Assembly: GCA_916719935.1 (NCBI GenBank)
Contig: CAKAPY010000076.1
Location: 1 to 6,641 of the forward strand
From: an uncultured Actinomyces sp.
GTDB taxonomy: Bacteria; Actinomycetota; Actinomycetes; Actinomycetales; Actinomycetaceae
Direction of reading: 5' to 3'
Length of the DNA: 6,641 nt
This document shows, piece after piece, positions 1-6,043 of the stretch. Position numbers and translations under genes: made by a program. A model generated the notes under the pieces. That model made no database searches. It was not told where the DNA came from and was given only the letters and a program-made list of their open reading frames with translations. Every line of letters begins with the position of its first letter. Within the stretch, counting starts at the first letter, position 1.

Positions 1-86
1 AGGTCAATCCGTGAAAATCCGCGATTCCGGACACACTTTTTGACCCTTAACCCGATTGTGGCGCTTTTCTTTTATTGCCGCAATGT

Positions 87-114
87 GCGTGTGAATACGC
101 GCGTGAATATACGC
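87..114. promoter_or_regulatory. Two adjacent 14-bp dyads, possible operator of a second regulator
   Basis: GCGTGTGAATACGC (87-100) is followed with no gap by GCGTGAATATACGC (101-114). Each has GCGT/ACGC arms around a 6-nt AT-rich centre, and the two copies match at 11 of 14 positions. The second copy extends to CGCGT/ACGCG (100-115). A perfect short dyad ATTGCCGCAAT lies just upstream at 74-84. Dyad symmetry and tandem placement suggest paired dimer binding. The sites differ from the AAACGTAT sites downstream, so they would belong to a different protein. No regulator can be named. Confidence 0.4.
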
Positions 115-169
115 GTCCTGAATGAATCCAGAGTTCTTCGGAAAAGGGCATCAGAAAATCTGCTTCCCG

Positions 170-187
170 TATGAAAACGTATGCAGA
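170..187. promoter_or_regulatory. Weaker upstream LacI-type operator-like site
   Basis: TATGAAAACGTATGCAGA contains the same AAACGTAT core as the stronger site at 264-281 and is centred on CG at 178/179. It is symmetric at 6 of 9 base pairs, against 8 of 9 for the downstream site. Centre-to-centre spacing is 94 bp, about nine turns of B-DNA, which would put both sites on the same face and allow looping by a tetrameric repressor or cooperative binding. It could be chance similarity, since only the 8-bp core is strictly shared. Confidence 0.4.
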
Positions 188-227
188 TTACGATTTGGTG
201 AAGCTTTGGGGGAAAAGTCCCTATTTA

Positions 228-257
228 TTGACGAGACTGCCGCAAATGCTCTACTCT
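228..257 (+). promoter_or_regulatory. Candidate promoter of the transporter operon
   Basis: TTGACG (228-233) matches five of six bases of the -35 consensus. After an 18-bp spacer comes TACTCT (252-257), which keeps the three most conserved -10 positions (T, A, final T). Transcription would start near 264-266, giving a leader of about 60 nt. The operator-like dyad at 264-281 would then overlap the start site, as expected for repression. The -10 element is weak, so the assignment rests on the -35 match and on position. Confidence 0.5.
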
Positions 258-263
258 TTCCGG

Positions 264-281
264 TGTGGAAACGTATCCACA
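264..281. promoter_or_regulatory. LacI-family operator candidate
   Basis: TGTGGAAACGTATCCACA is an 18-bp dyad with eight of nine base pairs symmetric and a central CG, the usual architecture of LacI/GalR-family operators, in which hinge helices insert at the central CG step. It lies just downstream of the candidate -10 element and upstream of the first gene, so binding would block initiation. The natural ligand is the repressor encoded by the last gene of the same run (4962-5972), giving autoregulation. The dyad is seen directly; the repressor assignment is inference. Confidence 0.6.
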
Positions 282-314
282 ACTCCGAACTGTGCATAGA
301 CAACATATTGCAAC

Positions 315-320
315 GGAAGG
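315..320 (+). promoter_or_regulatory. Ribosome binding site of the solute-binding protein gene
   Basis: GGAAGG lies 4 nt before ATG 325 and 7 nt before ATG 328. It rules out the in-frame GTG at 265, which lies upstream of it, inside the operator. Spacing slightly favours 328, but both starts give essentially the same signal peptide. Confidence 0.65.
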
Positions 321-324
321 CTCA

Positions 325-1377
325 ATGATGCGCGCACGCTACGCTGCTCTCCCCGCCGCACTCCTGGCACTCTCTCTCGCCGCATGCTCTGCCCCCGAAG
401 GCCAGAGCACCCAGGGAGGCTCCGCCTCGGCAGATACCCTGAACATTGCCTGCTCCCAGCAGGAAGATTTCTGCCAGGCGATCGTCTCCGCCTACACCAG
501 GGAAACCGGTCAGAAGGCCACCTACGTTCGCCTGGGTGCCGGCGAAGTCCTCGCCCGCCTCGAAACCAACCCCGGTGAATTCGACGTCTGGTCCGGCGGC
601 CAGGCCGAAAACCACCTCGTCGCCAATGACAAGGGCAAGATCGAAAAGTACGTCTCGAAGAACGCCTCCGCACTGCCCTCGCAGTACAACAACGCCGAAG
701 GCATCTGGTCCGGCTTCTACACCGACTCCATTGCGTTCTGCTCCAACAAGAAGGAACTCGAACGCATCGGCGCACAGGCTCCCACCTCCTGGCAGGACCT
801 GCTCAAGCCCGAATTCAAGGGGCGCATTGCCATGCCGCACCCTGCCACCGCAGGCGTTGGCTACATGGCCATGTACACCGTCGCCACCCTGAACAACGGC
901 GACCAGGAGAAGACCGTTTCCTACTTCAAGGAACTGGTTCCCAACATCATGCAGTTCTCCAAGTCCGCAGCAACCGGTACTGAACAGGCCGGACGCGGTG
1001 AAGTGGCCGTTGCCATCGCCCTCGACTCCGACTGCGAAAAGGCCAACAAGGCCGGATATTCCGACCTGGTCACCACCTACCCCTCGGAAGGCACCGGCTA
1101 CGAAGTGGGCGCAGTCTCCGTCCTCGCGGGTGCACGCAACCCCGAAGGCGCCAAGGCCTACATGGACTGGTTGCTGACCACCAAGGCTCAGGATCTCTAC
1201 GCGGACGTCCCCTCCTTCGCAGCACCCACCCTGCCCGACGCCAAGGTCGGTCCGAACGTCCCCAAGCAGGACGTCGTGAAGCACGTGGACTGGGATGTAC
1301 GCAAGGCAGCTGACTCTCGCGCCAACTACATCGGCATCTTCGAAAGCCAGATCGCCGGAGCAAGCTCCGCCAAGTGA
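325..1377 (+). CDS. ABC transporter solute-binding lipoprotein, AfuA/FbpA type
   Basis: This is the extracellular substrate-capturing lipoprotein of the importer encoded by the next two genes. From ATG 325 it has 350 residues, typical of the family. The N-terminus has two Arg, a hydrophobic stretch (7-20) and lipobox L18-A19-A20-C21, so Cys21 would be lipidated after cleavage; a Ser/Gly-rich linker follows to about 36. The body reads as a COG1840-type binding protein: 'LNIACSQQEDFC' (39-50), 'SWQDLLKPEFKGRIAMPHPATAG' region (155-177), 'GRGEVAVAIALDSD' (223-236) and 'EGTGYEVGAVSVLAGA' region (255-270). C43 and C50 could form a disulfide; C139 and C237 are the other cysteines. I see no adjacent Tyr-Tyr pair, the usual FbpA ferric ligand. 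The family also binds hexose phosphates (AfuA) and 2-aminoethylphosphonate (PhnS type), so 'iron' should not be assumed. ATG 328 is an equally good start; the GTG at 265 is unlikely because it would hide the signal peptide. Confidence 0.9.
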   Translation: MMRARYAALPAALLALSLAACSAPEGQSTQGGSASADTLNIACSQQEDFCQAIVSAYTRETGQKATYVRLGAGEVLARLETNPGEFDVWSGGQAENHLVANDKGKIEKYVSKNASALPSQYNNAEGIWSGFYTDSIAFCSNKKELERIGAQAPTSWQDLLKPEFKGRIAMPHPATAGVGYMAMYTVATLNNGDQEKTVSYFKELVPNIMQFSKSAATGTEQAGRGEVAVAIALDSDCEKANKAGYSDLVTTYPSEGTGYEVGAVSVLAGARNPEGAKAYMDWLLTTKAQDLYADVPSFAAPTLPDAKVGPNVPKQDVVKHVDWDVRKAADSRANYIGIFESQIAGASSAK

Positions 1378-1380
1378 GAC

Positions 1381-1424
1381 CACGGGGTGCGCGAGAACCC
1401 ACTGAGGAACTCGCGCACCCCGTG
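1381..1424 (+). terminator. Perfect 15-bp intercistronic hairpin (attenuator or mRNA-stabilising)
   Basis: CACGGGGTGCGCGAG (1381-1395) pairs perfectly with CTCGCGCACCCCGTG (1410-1424) across a 14-nt loop. It begins 3 nt after the binding-protein stop and ends 35 nt before the permease start. No U-run follows directly; only GTTTT at 1440-1444. It is therefore more likely a partial terminator or a barrier to 3' exonucleases than a full stop. Such hairpins after binding-protein genes often give that protein in excess over its membrane partners. The downstream genes have no evident promoter of their own, so some read-through is expected. Confidence 0.75.
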
Positions 1425-1448
1425 TGCGTCTCTCCTGCCGTTTTCATT

Positions 1449-1453
1449 GGAGA
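1449..1453 (+). promoter_or_regulatory. Ribosome binding site deciding the permease start
   Basis: GGAGA lies 6 nt before ATG 1460. The in-frame GTG at 1424 is an unlikely start because it sits on the last base of the hairpin and has no ribosome binding site. Confidence 0.7.
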
Positions 1454-1459
1454 CAAGCT

Positions 1460-3148
1460 ATGAGCATTCCACAGCTGCGTAAAGGTCGGCAGCTCGACAT
1501 CCCCGTCGCCCTCATCACCACGGTGACCGTTATCGGGCTGATTCTCCTCCTGGGAATTCCCGTTGCCAAACTCATCGGTATCGGCGTGTCCGAACGCGGG
1601 CTGGCAGCTATCACCCAATCCTTCGGCGCCAACGTCGACACCCTGGTGAACACCCTGGTGCTGGGACTGTGCGTCGGAATTGTCGGAACCTTCATCGGAT
1701 TCGTCACCGCATTCGCCCAAGTGTTCCTCACCTTCCCCGGGAAGAAGCTCCTGCACTGGGTGACCCTCCTGCCAACGATTTCCCCGCCCTTTGCGACGGC
1801 CACCGCCATCATCACCCTGTTCGGTAAGCGCGGCATCATCACCTACGGAATCTTCGGCATCGAGAACAACATCTACGGCCTGGTGGGTCTGGTCATCGTG
1901 CTCTCCCTGACCTTCGCGCCCGTGGCCTACCTTAATATCCGCGGCATGATGGAAAACTTCGACAACTCCCTGTTCGAAGCATCCGCCACCCTCGGAGCGA
2001 AGCCGCTGAGTACCCTGATGAAAGTCACCATCCCCATGGTGGTTCCCGCAATGCTGGCCTCCTTCCTTGTGCTTTTCGTTGAAGGCATCGCTGACCTGGC
2101 GAACCCCCTCGTACTGGGCGGTGACTTCCGAGTGCTGGCCAGTCAGATTTACTTTGCCGTCGCAGGAAGCGGTGACATCGCAAGTGCCGCAGGAGTTGCC
2201 CTGGTGCTGCTCCTGCCCGCACTCACGGTGTTCGCCGTTCAGAAATACTGGTCGAACCGTAAGTCTGTGATCACCGTGACCGGTAAGCCCGTGGGCTCCC
2301 TCAAAGAGATCACTGCGCCCAGCGTCAAGATTCCCATGCTCATCCCCGTCTACGGGTGGATCGTCTTCGTCATCGTCGTCTACATGACGCTCTTCGTGGG
2401 AAGCTTCGTCAAGATCCTCGGCGTTGACAACACCTTCACGATGGAACACTTCTGGTACGTCCAGCGCCTGGGATCCTCCGCAATTGTCACAACGCTGTCG
2501 ATGACCCTGGTCGCCGCTCCGATCGCAGCCGTCATGGCGCTGATTATTGCGTGGTTGGTCGTCCGCAAGTTCCCGAAGATCGGTAAAATCTTGGATTTCT
2601 GGGGCATGCTCGGTATAGCAATCCCCGGCACCGTCCTCGGTCTGGGATTCGCCCTGGCCTACTCCAACCCCACGTGGCTGTTCGGCAAACAGATTCTGCC
2701 CACTCTGGCAGGTGGCTTGGCCGTCGGAAGCGGCGCCATCGCCATCATCATGGTCTACATTGCACGCGCCATCCCCACCGGCCAGCAGGCCTGTATTTCC
2801 GCGCTCAAACAGATCAACCCGCAGGTGGAAGAAGCCGCGCGATCCCTGGGAGCCAGCCAGGTGTCCACCCTGGTGAAAGTGACACTTCCGCTGGTGCGTT
2901 CCGGCATCGTCACCGCCGTCACCTACGGCATCACCAAGTCCATGACCATGATCACCGCGATCATCTTCATTACGACGCCTCAAACCAAGGTGATGACCTC
3001 CCAGATCTTGGACGAGGTTGATGCCGGGCGTTTCGGCCATGCCTTCGCCTACTGCACCCTCCTCATTGGCCTCGTGCTCATCATCTTGATGATCGCCAAC
3101 CTTCTTGTTAACCGACTGAATCGCTCCACCAGGACGGTAGTGAAATGA
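1460..3148 (+). CDS. ABC transporter permease, fused two-domain (FbpB/AfuB/PhnU2 type)
   Basis: This is the inner-membrane channel of the importer, 562 residues from ATG 1460. It carries both permease domains in one chain, as usual for the ferric/hexose-phosphate/aminoethylphosphonate class. Each half has hydrophobic segments and its own EAA loop, the ATPase docking site. The first is E173-A-S-A-T-L-G179 ending I191-P192. The second is E458-A-A-R-S-L-G464 ending L476-P477. Both carry near-identical flanks (STLMKVTIP versus STLVKVTLP), so the halves look like an ancient duplication. A polar linker at about 265-305 joins them, and roughly twelve membrane spans are visible in all, the first at about 14-36. 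The basic N-terminal tail (RKGR, 7-10) suggests a cytoplasmic start. The last four bases overlap the ATPase start (ATGA), implying translational coupling. Substrate cannot be read from the permease. Confidence 0.93.
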   Translation: MSIPQLRKGRQLDIPVALITTVTVIGLILLLGIPVAKLIGIGVSERGLAAITQSFGANVDTLVNTLVLGLCVGIVGTFIGFVTAFAQVFLTFPGKKLLHWVTLLPTISPPFATATAIITLFGKRGIITYGIFGIENNIYGLVGLVIVLSLTFAPVAYLNIRGMMENFDNSLFEASATLGAKPLSTLMKVTIPMVVPAMLASFLVLFVEGIADLANPLVLGGDFRVLASQIYFAVAGSGDIASAAGVALVLLLPALTVFAVQKYWSNRKSVITVTGKPVGSLKEITAPSVKIPMLIPVYGWIVFVIVVYMTLFVGSFVKILGVDNTFTMEHFWYVQRLGSSAIVTTLSMTLVAAPIAAVMALIIAWLVVRKFPKIGKILDFWGMLGIAIPGTVLGLGFALAYSNPTWLFGKQILPTLAGGLAVGSGAIAIIMVYIARAIPTGQQACISALKQINPQVEEAARSLGASQVSTLVKVTLPLVRSGIVTAVTYGITKSMTMITAIIFITTPQTKVMTSQILDEVDAGRFGHAFAYCTLLIGLVLIILMIANLLVNRLNRSTRTVVK

Positions 3149-4278
3149 CGACTGAACACCACACGCAGGCAGGCGCACTCCAGCTGCGCTCTGTCACCAA
3201 AATCTACGATGCCAAGCAGGGGCAGCACCGAGCTGTTGACAGCATAAACCTCGATATTGAGGCCGGAAAATTCGTGACCTTCCTGGGACCGTCCGGCTGT
3301 GGGAAGACCACGACCCTGCGTATGATCGCCGGATTTGAGGACGTTACGGAAGGCGAAATCACCCTGGACGGCCAGTCCCTGGTGTCTGTCCCGCCCGAAA
3401 AGCGCCCCATGTCGATGGTGTTCCAGTCCTACGCGCTCTTCCCACACCTGACGGTGAAAGACAACGTGGGATTCGGTCTGAACTACCAGAAGCTCTCCGC
3501 CGCAGAACGTGAGCAGCGGATCGCTGACGGTCTGGCGCTCATGGGGATCGAACAGTACGCTCACCGCTACCCGCATCAGCTGTCCGGAGGCCAGCAGCAG
3601 CGCGTTGCCCTGGCGCGAGCACTCGTCATGGAACCGAAGATCATCCTCTTCGACGAACCCCTCTCGAACCTGGATGCGCGCCTGCGTCTGCGCATGCGCA
3701 GCGAAATCCGTGCACTCCAACAGCGTCTGGGACTTACCGCGATCTTCGTGACCCACGACCAGTCCGAGGCTCTCACCATGTCCGACATGATCGTGGTGAT
3801 GAGCGCGGGCACCATCGAGCAGGTCGGGGAGCCGCGTGAAATCTACCATCGCCCGGTGAACCGCTTCGTGGCCTCCTTCATGGGAACTGCATCCTTTGTG
3901 GCCGGCACGGTCAGTGAGGTACGAGGCGACCGCTACCTGGTGGCCACCCCGCTGGGTGATCTCGAGACCGCTGGAGTCCCCGGACTTAGTGTTGGCGATC
4001 ACGTGGAGTTGGTCGTCCGAGCAGAAAACACCGCGGTCGGTCTGGATGTACCCGGGAACGAGCAGGCAAGGGAGGGCAGTGACGTGGTTCTGGAAGCCAC
4101 AGTGCGCTCCGCAGCCTTCGACGGCTCGATCAACACCTACGTCCTGGACACCGCGGCGGGCACCCTCGAAGGCCGTTCTCACGGCATGAATGAACTTCAT
4201 GCTGCCGGAGAGAAGGTCACCTGTGTGATCTCGCGCGAGTCCCTGTGGGTGATTCCCGCGGATTCCTCGGAGAAATAA
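3145..4278 (+). CDS. ABC transporter ATP-binding protein with TOBE tail (FbpC/AfuC/PotA type)
   Basis: This is the cytoplasmic motor of the importer, 377 residues. All nucleotide-binding motifs are intact: Walker A G48-PSGCGK-T55, Q-loop Q94, signature L146-S-G-G-Q150, Walker B ending F169-D170-E171, D-loop S174-N-L-D177 and switch H204. After the nucleotide-binding domain (to about 240), a C-terminal extension to residue 377 has the look of a TOBE-like beta domain ('VELVVRAENTAVG' at 287-299; 'VISRESLWVIP' near 361-371), placing it in the carbohydrate/iron/polyamine import group. The extension is often where such ATPases sense ligands or regulators, but nothing in this sequence shows that here. 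The start overlaps the permease stop, and a purine-rich AGGACGG lies at 3131-3137. 'Iron' or 'sugar' in an automated name would come from family membership only. Confidence 0.93.
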   Translation: MTTEHHTQAGALQLRSVTKIYDAKQGQHRAVDSINLDIEAGKFVTFLGPSGCGKTTTLRMIAGFEDVTEGEITLDGQSLVSVPPEKRPMSMVFQSYALFPHLTVKDNVGFGLNYQKLSAAEREQRIADGLALMGIEQYAHRYPHQLSGGQQQRVALARALVMEPKIILFDEPLSNLDARLRLRMRSEIRALQQRLGLTAIFVTHDQSEALTMSDMIVVMSAGTIEQVGEPREIYHRPVNRFVASFMGTASFVAGTVSEVRGDRYLVATPLGDLETAGVPGLSVGDHVELVVRAENTAVGLDVPGNEQAREGSDVVLEATVRSAAFDGSINTYVLDTAAGTLEGRSHGMNELHAAGEKVTCVISRESLWVIPADSSEK

Positions 4279-4289
4279 AGGTCGGAACC

Positions 4290-4916
4290 ATGCGACGCTT
4301 TTTTGATCGTGAGGATACGCGGTGGCGCCGAGGAAATGGTGCGCTCCACTTCTACCTCGCGCCCCCCGAAGATTCCCCCCTGTGGGACTTGGTGCGCGAG
4401 GCGGAAAAACCCCTGTCAGCGCTCCCACAGATCGGTATCCAACCGCCGGAGTGCATCCATGTGACGGTGCAACGCCTCGATCTGTATCGAGACGAGATCA
4501 GTGACGCCCAATGGGAGAAACTGCGCTCGCAGATGGATCGTCGCATGGCGCAGATCGACCCCTTCACGTTGACCTTCGCTCCGCCGGCCGTCCAGGAATG
4601 GGCAGTGGAAGTGATTTCCCCAGAGAACCCCTCATTTACGAGGCTGATCGACGCTGTGCGTGACAGCATCGTTGACGCGGGGCTGGGGGAGTCGCTCACG
4701 GATCCGCCGTTCGGCCCTCATTTCAGCCTGGCCTATGCGGTTGCGGGGACGAGTAGCGAAGAGGATCGGGCGCTTGCTGATGCTCTTCACGCTCTGAAAA
4801 CCGACAATTCGATGGAGTGCTCACAGATTGCTCTTGTCGAAGTCGATCAAGACCAAGAGGCTGGTATTTTTTCCTTCCGTCCTCTGTATACTTGGATGGT
4901 CGGAGCCCCGCGCTGA
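4290..4916 (+). CDS. 2H phosphoesterase (2'-5' RNA ligase / cyclic phosphodiesterase superfamily)
   Basis: This is a cytoplasmic enzyme of 208 residues with the two paired catalytic motifs of the 2H superfamily: H57-V-T59-V in the first half and H144-F-S146-L in the second, 87 residues apart. Known members cleave 2',3'- or 1'',2''-cyclic phosphates or join and cleave 2'-5' RNA linkages. The physiological substrate of most bacterial members is unknown, and I cannot assign one. I see no signal peptide or added domain. The N-terminus is rich in charged residues (RRFFDREDTRWRR, 2-14). ATG 4290 is chosen because AAAGG (4277-4281) lies 8 nt upstream; the in-frame GTG at 4245 would overlap the ATPase gene by 34 nt. 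It follows the ATPase stop by only 11 nt, so it is almost surely co-transcribed with the transporter. This suggests it may process the imported compound, though a housekeeping RNA role cannot be excluded. Confidence 0.85.
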   Translation: MRRFFDREDTRWRRGNGALHFYLAPPEDSPLWDLVREAEKPLSALPQIGIQPPECIHVTVQRLDLYRDEISDAQWEKLRSQMDRRMAQIDPFTLTFAPPAVQEWAVEVISPENPSFTRLIDAVRDSIVDAGLGESLTDPPFGPHFSLAYAVAGTSSEEDRALADALHALKTDNSMECSQIALVEVDQDQEAGIFSFRPLYTWMVGAPR

Positions 4917-4961
4917 CGTCGGGGAATACCCCACCACTCACTGAAAGACGGATGTTCGAGG

Positions 4962-5972
4962 ATGCCCAGAAAGAAACGAGCCAGCATCATTGATGTGGCT
5001 CAAGCAGCGGGAGTGTCGCAGGCGACTGCCAGCCGCGCACTTTCTGGGCATCCCGCCGTCAGTTCCCAAGCGCGCGTCGCTGTGCGCCAAGCTGCCGCCC
5101 GCCTCGGATATGTGCGAAACCTCGGTGCTGCTGGGATCGCCAGTTCCAGCACCACCACTGTCGGCCTTTTGGTGCGCAACGTTGGACACAGCTTCTATGG
5201 GAAAGTTGCAGAAGAACTCCAAGCGCACACCGACGAACTCGGGTTAGAACTGCTGATTACCGCCGGAGGTGACAGCGAAGAGGGCCAGATGCAGGCCATT
5301 AACAACCTCGTGGGACACGGGGTGGGCGTGGTTATCGTTGCTTCTGGTCGAGTATCGAACGAGGCCATGCAGTATGCGGCTTCCTTTGTCCCGCTCATTA
5401 CTATCGGCTGTGGGGAAACCCGCCCTGAATTTGATTCCGTGCGCATCGATCCCGCGTATGAAGCGATGCTGGCGCAAAAAGTTGTGGCCTATGGACACCG
5501 GAAAGTTGCTGTCACCGCCACCAGCCACCCCCTCGCGGCCACCCTGCATGCCCGTACCGCAACCTTCATTACCCAGCTGGTTGTCGACGGCGTCCAGCCA
5601 CATATCGTGACGTCTCACAGCGACTACGGTGAGGATCTTTTCGACGGCATTGACCGGGCGATTGATGCCGGGTGTACTGCGGTCATTACGGGAAGTGATC
5701 TGATTGCGGTGAAAATTTTGGAACACTTGGCGTCGCGAGGGATTGCCTGCCCGGAGCAGGTGTCGGTGACGGGCTTTGACGGGACCGGTCCGTATTCTTC
5801 ACCGCTTTTGAACCTGACGACGGTTGCACAACCGGTGCGTGAATTGGCGAGGCAGACCGTGCTGCTCGCGCAGGAACGCCTAGCCGGTTCCGAGGCGCGC
5901 AACGCCTCGATCCTGGTGCCCGGAGAGTTCATCGAAGGAGGAACTCTGGGGAGCCCTCCTGAGGTCAAATAG
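4962..5972 (+). CDS. LacI/GalR-family transcriptional repressor
   Basis: This is a DNA-binding regulator of 336 residues, standard length for the family. The N-terminal helix-turn-helix is clear ('IIDVAQAAGVSQATASRALSG', 9-29), followed by 'ARLGYVRN' (46-53) and the hinge segment. The hinge position usually occupied by the minor-groove-inserting Leu appears to be Ile59 ('NLGAAGIA'). The periplasmic-binding-protein-like core follows: 'TTVGLLVRNVGHSFYGKVAEEL' region (65-86), 'GVGVVIVASG' (120-129), 'HRKVAVTA' (179-186), 'AVITGSDLIAVKILEHLASRGI' region (240-261), 'VSVTGFDGTG' (267-276) and 'LTTVAQPVRELA' (285-296). All of these match LacI/GalR effector-binding and dimerisation regions. The ribosome binding site is modest: AAAGACGGA (4944-4952), 9 nt upstream. 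It lies 45 nt after the phosphoesterase gene, and I see no strong promoter in that gap. It probably controls the operon through the dyads at 264-281 and 170-187. The effector is unknown, likely the imported compound or a product of it. Confidence 0.93.
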   Translation: MPRKKRASIIDVAQAAGVSQATASRALSGHPAVSSQARVAVRQAAARLGYVRNLGAAGIASSSTTTVGLLVRNVGHSFYGKVAEELQAHTDELGLELLITAGGDSEEGQMQAINNLVGHGVGVVIVASGRVSNEAMQYAASFVPLITIGCGETRPEFDSVRIDPAYEAMLAQKVVAYGHRKVAVTATSHPLAATLHARTATFITQLVVDGVQPHIVTSHSDYGEDLFDGIDRAIDAGCTAVITGSDLIAVKILEHLASRGIACPEQVSVTGFDGTGPYSSPLLNLTTVAQPVRELARQTVLLAQERLAGSEARNASILVPGEFIEGGTLGSPPEVK

Positions 5973-5999
5973 GGATTTTTTCTCGTGAAAACGGACTGC

Positions 6000-6033
6000 G
6001 GGTGGAGGGGATCTATAGCTTTCTCCTCCACCC
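6000..6033. terminator. Hairpin between convergent genes, probable bidirectional terminator
   Basis: GGGTGGAGGGGA (6000-6011) pairs with TTCTCCTCCACCC within 6022-6033 (12 pairs, one of them G-U on the + strand), leaving a 10-nt loop. It lies 27 nt after the repressor stop and 10 nt after the stop of the - strand frame. On the - strand a TTTT run (5991-5988) follows about 8 nt past the stem; on the + strand no U-run follows directly. Position between convergent ends supports a terminator, but the weak U-runs leave its efficiency uncertain. Confidence 0.6.
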
Positions 6034-6043
6034 ACAGACGTCG

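Larger units (their letters stand above)
1..324. other. Non-coding regulatory region upstream of the transporter operon
   Basis: No convincing gene lies here. The region is more AT-rich than the genes that follow. It holds a short perfect dyad ATTGCCGCAAT (74-84), two adjacent 14-bp dyads (87-114), two sites sharing AAACGTAT (170-187 and 264-281), a candidate sigma-70-type promoter (228-257) and a ribosome binding site (315-320). An open frame of 68 codons (122-328) crosses all of this, but it has no ribosome binding site and no recognisable protein features, so I do not call it. In the first 70 bases I see only a weak GGTCAA/TTGACC pair (2-7 and 40-45) and no end of an upstream gene. Confidence 0.7.

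Noticed and set aside
122..328. 68-codon + strand open frame whose stop overlaps the binding-protein start as ATGA
   Set aside because: The overlap looks like translational coupling, but the frame has no ribosome binding site, no recognisable features, and covers the promoter and operator. It would also begin well upstream of the candidate transcription start.
322..1383. Long - strand open frame opposite the binding-protein gene
   Set aside because: Antisense shadow in GC-rich DNA; the + strand frame has a lipobox, family motifs and a ribosome binding site.
1070..3178. 702-codon - strand open frame opposite the permease gene
   Set aside because: It is rich in Gly/Asp/His/Glu and is the usual antisense shadow of a GC-biased membrane-protein gene. 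The + strand gene has clear EAA motifs and membrane spans.
3049..4428. 459-codon - strand open frame opposite the ATPase gene
   Set aside because: Antisense shadow; it spans three + strand gene boundaries and has no recognisable domain.
4921..4932. GGGGAATACCCC dyad just before the repressor gene as a possible operator
   Set aside because: Only four pairs in the arms and a centre of AATA, without the central CG or AAACGTAT core of the candidate operators.
5954..5981. TTTTTT run (5976-5981) right after the repressor stop as an intrinsic terminator
   Set aside because: The only stem before it is a 4-bp CCCT/AGGG pair overlapping the stop codon; the hairpin at 6000-6033 is much stronger.
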